From an uncultured Eubacteriales bacterium (GTDB lineage: Bacteria > Bacillota > Clostridia > Oscillospirales > Oscillospiraceae), in contig CABSBF010000043.1 of NCBI GenBank assembly GCA_902475855.1, positions 1 through 13,789 of the forward strand: a stretch of 13,789 nucleotides of DNA, read 5' to 3'. The position numbers were made by a program, and so were the translations under genes. Under the pieces are notes generated by a model, which was given only the letters and a program-made list of their open reading frames with translations, had not been told where the DNA came from and did not search any database. Of this stretch, positions 12,593 through 13,789 are shown in pieces. The first letter of the stretch is position 1; each line of letters opens with the position of its first letter.

Positions 12593-13090
12593 TTATCGCA
12601 CACGCTCCAGAGCACCGCCGCAGGCACAGCGGTACTGCTCCGGATGCTGAATGATCCTGCTCTGCCGCTCGCGGCAGAACTCCCTGCCGCAGCGGAGGCA
12701 CCGAAGAATATAACGGTTCTCGCGTATCGGTGCCGGGGCTTCGATCCCCTTTTCCTCCGGGCTGGCCGTCCGCTTGATCGTATAGTGCGGCAGCAGGCGG
12801 TTTACCCGCTCTGCCAAAGCCGCCCAGCGTCCGGTATGCTTCCGGCAACCCCGCACGGTATGCAGAAGCTCGTGCAAAATGGTATCCATCGCCGCCTGAT
12901 CACTCACGTCGTCCTGCAGCAGCCGCGCGGCAATGCTGATCTCATAGCAGCCGGGGCAGAGTTCCCTGCATTGTCCCCACCGGCTCTTCGCGCGGGTGTT
13001 GATCTTCCAATCGACGACCCTGCCGGGCCGGATTCCGAGCGTGCGCAGATCTGTTTCACAGGCAGCCGCCAAATTTTCCAGATTTTTCAC
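12593..13090 (-). CDS. SprT-like zinc metalloprotease-domain protein
   Basis: A 165-aa protein with a SprT-like gluzincin domain. The N-terminal part has VDWKINTRAKSRWGQC (about 26-41) followed by YEISIAARLL, both characteristic. The metal site is HELLH (73-77) with Glu74 as the probable general base and His85 in HTGRW as the third ligand. The C-terminus has a zinc-ribbon pattern: C131-x2-C134 and C155-x-C157. In eukaryotes the SprT domain (Spartan) cleaves DNA-protein crosslinks; the bacterial proteins are poorly characterised, so protease activity and substrates are inference. It starts with GTG at 13090, with GGAG about 9 nt upstream; no ATG is better placed. An 84-nt gap separates it from trxA upstream, with a possible weak promoter, so co-transcription is uncertain. 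Confidence 0.88.
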   Translation of the reverse strand: MKNLENLAAACETDLRTLGIRPGRVVDWKINTRAKSRWGQCRELCPGCYEISIAARLLQDDVSDQAAMDTILHELLHTVRGCRKHTGRWAALAERVNRLLPHYTIKRTASPEEKGIEAPAPIRENRYILRCLRCGREFCRERQSRIIQHPEQYRCACGGALERVR

Positions 13091-13137
13091 AGATTTCTCT
13101 CCGTTATTTCCTGTTCATGCGGCAGCCGGTTCTTAAC

Positions 13138-13166
13138 ATTATATTTCATTCCATTATCATTGCAGT
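13138..13166 (-). promoter_or_regulatory. Possible promoter of the SprT-like gene
   Basis: A perfect -10 box TATAAT is present on the minus strand (13143-13138). The best -35 candidate about 17 bp upstream matches the consensus poorly (ACTGCA or CTGCAA, depending on spacing). No terminator is seen after trxA, so read-through transcription is equally plausible. Confidence 0.3.
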
Positions 13167-13174
13167 TGCATTCC

Positions 13175-13492
13175 TTATGCTCTTTCCAGCAGTGCAGTGA
13201 TGTCCTCCTTCGGACGATAGCCGATCGCCGTGGCGACGGCCTTTCCGTCTTTGAAAACTACCAGCATCGGAATGCTGGACACCTGAAACTGCCGGGCAAG
13301 CTCCATCTGCTCGTCCACATTGACTTTCCCGATCTTGATCGTCCCGGCATTCTCTTCCGCAATTTCATGCAGAATGGGAGCGAGCATCTTGCACGGCCCG
13401 CACCAGTCGGCATAGAAGTCCAGCAGAACGGGCTTATCGGAGCGAAGCACCTCGTTTTCAAAATTCGCAGCAGTGATTTTCAGTTCGGCCAT
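13175..13492 (-). CDS. trxA: Thioredoxin
   Basis: A small cytoplasmic dithiol reductase of 105 aa, the usual thioredoxin length. The active site is WCGPC (residues 30-34) within LLDFYADWCGPCKMLAPIL. The cis-proline loop is SSIP (72-75), followed by MLVVFKDGK. AAAGGAG lies 8 nt before the ATG. It starts 30 nt after the stop of a ferredoxin:thioredoxin reductase catalytic-chain-like gene on the same strand. The pair probably forms one operon in which electrons flow from reduced ferredoxin to thioredoxin. No flavin NADPH-thioredoxin reductase gene is seen in the window. Confidence 0.96.
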   Translation of the reverse strand: MAELKITAANFENEVLRSDKPVLLDFYADWCGPCKMLAPILHEIAEENAGTIKIGKVNVDEQMELARQFQVSSIPMLVVFKDGKAVATAIGYRPKEDITALLERA

Positions 13493-13522
13493 AGAAAAAA
13501 CTCCTTTCTTTTATCTGCGGGT

Positions 13523-13726
13523 TCAGTCCCGCAGGGATTTGTAGTAAAGCATACAGTGGCAGAAGCCCTCGTAGTTTGGGTCAGCGATCTGTCCTTTGAA
13601 CTCCTGACACATACACTTTGTTTCCTCCGTGCGCTCCATGCGGCAGGGGCAGTAGCCGCCGGTGCGCTTGAGTCCCTCGCGGACGGTTTGGACGACCTCC
13701 CGGTCGGGATTGAGCATGATCTTCAT
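13523..13726 (-). CDS. Ferredoxin:thioredoxin reductase catalytic-chain-like protein
   Basis: A small iron-sulfur disulfide reductase expected to take electrons from ferredoxin and reduce the thioredoxin encoded next. Taken from the ATG at 13726 it is 67 aa. Three Cys pairs are visible: CPC (26-28), CMC (38-40) and CHC (56-58). In the plant/cyanobacterial enzyme four Cys bind a 4Fe-4S cluster and two form the redox disulfide; by order these would be Cys26, 38, 40 and 56 for the cluster and Cys28 and 58 for the disulfide. Pair spacing is X9 and X15 rather than the classical X16 and X8. The frame is open upstream to the window edge (codons preceding the ATG read VGSIGAN, with a possible GTG at 13783), and no strong ribosome binding site precedes 13726, so the true N-terminus may lie further upstream or outside the window. 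Confidence 0.82.
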   Translation of the reverse strand: MKIMLNPDREVVQTVREGLKRTGGYCPCRMERTEETKCMCQEFKGQIADPNYEGFCHCMLYYKSLRD

Positions 13727-13789
13727 GTTCGCCCCAATGGATCCTACCACAATAGAATCCACATAGATACCGGGAATTGCCACCAGTTT

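Noticed and set aside
13523..13726. Classical ferredoxin or rubredoxin
   Set aside because: The CPC, CMC and CHC order with MLYYK after CHC fits the FTR catalytic chain better than the CxxC patterns of ferredoxin or rubredoxin.
1..13789. CRISPR array, prophage, transposon, or defence island
   Set aside because: No regularly spaced repeats, transposase, integrase, phage structural genes or known defence domains were seen on either strand.

Overview
The window looks like chromosome of a spore-forming Clostridia species, probably of the Oscillospiraceae type. Supporting signs are the dipicolinate synthase pair, a DUF4364 protein, a long-form hibernation factor, strong AGGAGG-type ribosome binding sites, moderately high GC coding sequence with AT-rich intergenic DNA, and a ferredoxin-type thioredoxin system. 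Assignment to a genus is not possible from sequence alone. I see no phage, transposon, CRISPR, rRNA or tRNA. Most of the content is housekeeping and sporulation genes, and the novelty is mainly in regulation and in a few atypical proteins.

Positions 1-7384 form a purine salvage block on the + strand. It holds a BMP-family nucleoside-binding lipoprotein with its own promoter and terminator, then a three-gene ABC transporter unit (double ATPase plus two permeases) with its own promoter, then an NCS2 purine-base permease with its own promoter and terminator. The ABC unit and the base permease share an upstream element: 25 of 30 bases are identical, and it lies 68-69 bp upstream of the -35 box (start to start) in both. 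This suggests one regulator controls nucleoside and nucleobase uptake. No purine riboswitch was recognised.

Positions 7386-8665 carry two minus-strand genes. One is a long-form ribosome hibernation factor (hpf). The other is a DUF4364 winged-helix-like protein whose stop codon lies inside the hpf -35 box. The hpf promoter and a leftward promoter at the window's left edge share a 10-bp sequence covering the -10 box.

Positions 8723-10125 hold dpaA-dpaB, the two subunits of dipicolinate synthase, which makes the spore-core chelator dipicolinate. A strong hairpin separates them from the convergent S-adenosylhomocysteine hydrolase gene ahcY (minus, 10172-11416).

Positions 11446-12586 hold divergent promoters, then a rhomboid-like six-span membrane protein with a Cys/His-rich C-terminal tail, which I cannot assign to a function. 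Positions 12593-13789 are read leftward: a ferredoxin:thioredoxin reductase catalytic-chain-like protein (its reading frame stays open to the window edge), thioredoxin, and a SprT-like zinc metalloprotease-type protein.
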